Part shown: positions 61,671-64,000 of the stretch, piece by piece
How the letters are laid out: the number at the start of each line of letters is the position of its first letter
How positions within the stretch are numbered: position 1 is the first letter of the stretch
Assembly: GCF_017792385.1 (NCBI RefSeq)
Contig: NZ_CP051230.1
Location: 1,612,001-1,676,000, forward strand
DNA from: Hyphomonas sp.
GTDB taxonomy: Bacteria > Pseudomonadota > Alphaproteobacteria > Caulobacterales > Hyphomonadaceae
Direction: 5' to 3'
Length of the DNA stretch: 64,000 bases
The notes under the pieces: model-generated
Told to the model about the DNA's origin: nothing
The model's database searches: none
Seen by the model: the letters and a program-made list of their open reading frames with translations, nothing else
Position numbers and translations under genes: made by a program

Positions 61671-63890
61671 TCAAAGTTTCAGTGTTCTCAGGCGCAGCGC
61701 GTTTCCGATTACGGAAACAGAGCTGAGGCTCATGGCGCCCGCTGCAATCATAGGACTGAGCAACAGTCCGAAGAAGGGGTACAGGACACCCGCCGCCACC
61801 GGCACGCCAAGCGCATTGTAGATAAAGGCGAAGAACAGGTTCTGGCGAATGTTCCTCATCGTCGCGTGGCTGAGCTCGCGGGCTTTGGCAACGCCAATCA
61901 GGTCGCCCTTCACCAGCGTCACGCCGGCGCTTTCCATGGCGACGTCGGTCCCGGTCCCCATGGCGATGCCCACATCGGCCTGGGCAAGCGCGGGGGCGTC
62001 ATTGATGCCGTCGCCGCACATGGCGACGCGCGCGCCGGCCTGCTGCAGTTCCGACACAATGCGGTGCTTGTCCTCGGGCGAGACGTCGGCATGAACCGCG
62101 TCGATGCCGACCTTGTCCGCGACCGCGCGGGCAGTGGTTTCATTGTCGCCCGTCAGCATGACGATCTTGAGGCCCTCGGCGTGAAGGCGGCGGATGGCTT
62201 CCGGCGTCGTGTCCTTGATCGGGTCGGCGACGGAGACGAGGCCCGCAGGCTTTCCGTCGACGGCGACGAACATGACGGTCTGACCCTCGGCGCGGTACTG
62301 GTCGGCGCTTGCGCCGAGCGTGTCGGACCAGCCGCCGATACGGTCCATCATCTTCCGATTGCCGATCGCGACAGTCTTGCCATCGACGGAGGCGTGCGCG
62401 CCTTCGCCGGTGACCGACTCAAAGTCGTTCGCCTCCTTACGCGGCGCATCCTTCGCTTCGGCCCCGCGCACAATGGCTTCTGCCAGCGGGTGTTCGCTCG
62501 AGCGTTCGACGGCGGCGACCAGGCCGAGCAGCTTCGCCTGATCGAAACCGTCTGCCGGATCCACATGGATCAGCTCCGGACGGCCAAGCGTCAGCGTGCC
62601 GGTCTTGTCGACCACCACCGTGTCGACCTTCTCGAAGGTCTCCAGCGCCTCTGCATTCTTGATCAGGATGCCGTTCGAGGCGCCCTTGCCCGTGCCGACC
62701 ATGATGGACATCGGCGTCGCCAGGCCGAGCGCACACGGACACGCAATGATCAGCACGGCGACGGCATTCACGATCGCAAAGGCCATCGCCGGATCCGGTC
62801 CGAACAAGGCCCAGACGATGAAGGTTACAATGGCGACGCCGATCACCGCCGGCACGAAGATCGACGAGACGACATCGGCAAGCCGCTGGATCGGCGCACG
62901 CGAGCGCTGCGCGGCCGCGACCATCTGCACGATCTGCGAGAGCAGCGTGTCCTCGCCGACATGCGTCGCCTGCATGACGAGCGAGCCGGTGCCGTTGACG
63001 GTCCCGCCTGTGACGCGGTCGCCCGCTGATTTTTCCACGGGGACAGGTTCGCCGGTCACCATGGATTCATCGACAGTGCCATGGCCCTCGATCACCTCAC
63101 CATCTACGGGCACCTTCTCGCCGGGCCGCACGCGCAGCCGGTCGCCGGCCGTCACATGGGCCAGGTCGATCTCTTCCTCACTGCCATCCTCGGCAATGCG
63201 CCGGGCCGTCGGCGGGGCAAGCTCTAGCAGCGCGCGGATGGCGCCCGAGGTCGCGTTCCGGGCGCGCAGCTCCAGCACCTGGCCAAGCAGGACCAGCGTC
63301 ACGATCACCGCAGCCGCCTCATAATAGACCGCAACATTGCCGCCATGCCCCCTGAAGGAATCCGGGAATATGCCCGGCGCGATGGTCGCGACGAGCGAGT
63401 AGACATAAGCGACCCCTACGCCCATCGCGATCAGCGTAAACATATTGAGGCTCTTGCGCTTCACCGATTGCCAGCCGCGCTGGAAGAAGGGCAGGCCGGC
63501 CCAGAGCACGACTGGCGTGGCGAGCGCAAACTGCATCCAGACGCTCACTTTCGGGCCGACCCAGTACATGAGCGGGCTGCCGGGAATCATCTCACCCATC
63601 ACATAGACGAGCAGCGGCGCCGAAAAGACGAGCGCCACCCAGAAGCGGCGCGTCATGTCATCGAGTTCGCTCGTATCCTGTTCGGCTGTGACCGTTTCCG
63701 GTTCCAGCGCCATGCCGCAGATCGGGCAGCCGGTATTGGAGGTTTCGCGGACCTGCGGATGCATCGGACAGGTCCAGACCGTTCCGGAATAGCCCTCCGG
63801 GATATTGTCGTACGCGCCGTCCGGCTTGTCCGGCGCGGCATGCTCATGATGGCATGAATGGCCGTGGGGGGATGTATGGTCGGATGACAT
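61671..63890 (-). CDS. copA: Copper-exporting P1B-type ATPase
   Basis: A 739-residue P1B-1 copper ATPase. A His-rich N-terminus and a heavy-metal-binding domain (WTCPMHPQVRE and CPICGMALEPE) replace the common CxxC domains. The transmembrane metal site is the CPC motif (IACPCALGLAT). The phosphorylation motif DKTGTLT, the HP dipeptide (SSEHPLAEA) and GDGINDAPAL are intact. It exports Cu(I) from the cytoplasm. ATG 63890 is chosen (GGAGAG upstream) over ATG 63929. A CsoR-like palindrome lies at 63933-63949. It heads the operon with DUF411 and the permease. Confidence 0.95.
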   Translation of the reverse strand: MSSDHTSPHGHSCHHEHAAPDKPDGAYDNIPEGYSGTVWTCPMHPQVRETSNTGCPICGMALEPETVTAEQDTSELDDMTRRFWVALVFSAPLLVYVMGEMIPGSPLMYWVGPKVSVWMQFALATPVVLWAGLPFFQRGWQSVKRKSLNMFTLIAMGVGVAYVYSLVATIAPGIFPDSFRGHGGNVAVYYEAAAVIVTLVLLGQVLELRARNATSGAIRALLELAPPTARRIAEDGSEEEIDLAHVTAGDRLRVRPGEKVPVDGEVIEGHGTVDESMVTGEPVPVEKSAGDRVTGGTVNGTGSLVMQATHVGEDTLLSQIVQMVAAAQRSRAPIQRLADVVSSIFVPAVIGVAIVTFIVWALFGPDPAMAFAIVNAVAVLIIACPCALGLATPMSIMVGTGKGASNGILIKNAEALETFEKVDTVVVDKTGTLTLGRPELIHVDPADGFDQAKLLGLVAAVERSSEHPLAEAIVRGAEAKDAPRKEANDFESVTGEGAHASVDGKTVAIGNRKMMDRIGGWSDTLGASADQYRAEGQTVMFVAVDGKPAGLVSVADPIKDTTPEAIRRLHAEGLKIVMLTGDNETTARAVADKVGIDAVHADVSPEDKHRIVSELQQAGARVAMCGDGINDAPALAQADVGIAMGTGTDVAMESAGVTLVKGDLIGVAKARELSHATMRNIRQNLFFAFIYNALGVPVAAGVLYPFFGLLLSPMIAAGAMSLSSVSVIGNALRLRTLKL

Positions 63891-63932
63891 GGCAATCTCT
63901 CCAGGTAGGAGGGCTAGTGTTAGCAACAAATA

Positions 63933-63949
63933 ATACCCCAGTGGGGTAT
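63933..63949. promoter_or_regulatory. CsoR operator-like palindrome before copA
   Basis: ATACCCC-AGT-GGGGTAT is a near-perfect 17-bp palindrome with 7-bp arms, 43 bp before the copA start. It matches the ATACCC...GGGTAT arms at 57704-57721. This is the strongest of the three sites. Confidence 0.75.
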
Positions 63950-64000
63950 AATCAAGAATACCATTTGGTTCGGGCTTTGCCCCAGCCTTGCTCTGGCGAT

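Noticed and set aside
1..64000. CRISPR arrays, rRNA and tRNA genes, insertion sequences
   Set aside because: No regularly spaced repeats, no conserved rRNA stretches, no tRNA cloverleaf and no transposase-like protein were recognised.

Overview
The window is GC-rich, tightly packed bacterial DNA, most likely from a marine alphaproteobacterium. The flavour of the proteins suggests the Caulobacterales/Hyphomonadaceae area, but that placement is inference. Supporting signs are the ScfR-type regulator divergent from aceB-aceA, many ATGA-type overlaps, a TonB-receptor-led alginate locus and alphaproteobacterial-style Cus/CsoR modules. No rRNA, tRNA, CRISPR array, transposase or integrase gene was found.

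Left part (1-8.8 kb). The 3' end of a GH15 glucoamylase-like gene is followed by two peptide-ligase/protease neighbourhoods facing each other. On the + strand are a circularly permuted ATP-grasp protein, an alpha-E protein, a transglutaminase and a proteasome-type (Anbu-like) protease. On the - strand are a retropepsin-like 'zinc protease', an inactive-transglutaminase/multi-TM protein and a RimK-like ligase.

9.2-22.9 kb. This is a polyunsaturated-fatty-acid/secondary-lipid synthase cluster: pfaD (enoyl reductase), pfaA (KS-AT-ACP-ACP), a ketoreductase frame, pfaC (KS-CLF-AT-DH-DH) and, convergently, an Sfp-type phosphopantetheinyl transferase. The KR frame is open in the -1 frame across the pfaA stop. 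The junction carries a T TTT TTT heptamer, a 6-nt spacer and a long GC hairpin, the layout of a programmed -1 frameshift that would make one KS-AT-ACP-ACP-KR protein. This is the most striking signal in the window.

23-27.9 kb. An ScfR/RamB-like regulator is divergent from the glyoxylate-shunt genes aceB and aceA, which end in a clear terminator.

28-40.8 kb. An alginate-utilisation locus: FadR-type regulator with palindromic operators, TonB receptor, lipoprotein esterase, PL17-like oligoalginate lyase, KdgF cupin, MFS transporter, DEH-reductase-like dehydrogenase, KDG kinase and a wrecked SSS symporter. A 75-bp direct repeat (67/75 identical, 39/40 in its core) brackets the locus at 28088 and 40751, which suggests it was inserted as a unit.

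40.9-64 kb. A metal-resistance island follows. First comes a BlaI/BlaR1-controlled RND efflux set: a frameshifted TolC, an adaptor, a CzcA/CusA-like pump and a His-rich lipoprotein. Then come a csoR-cusCBA-cusF operon and a copper set (copA, DUF411, APC permease, DUF305, MBL-rhodanese). Three ATAC...GGGTAT palindromes in front of csoR, the DUF305 gene and copA look like one CsoR regulon.
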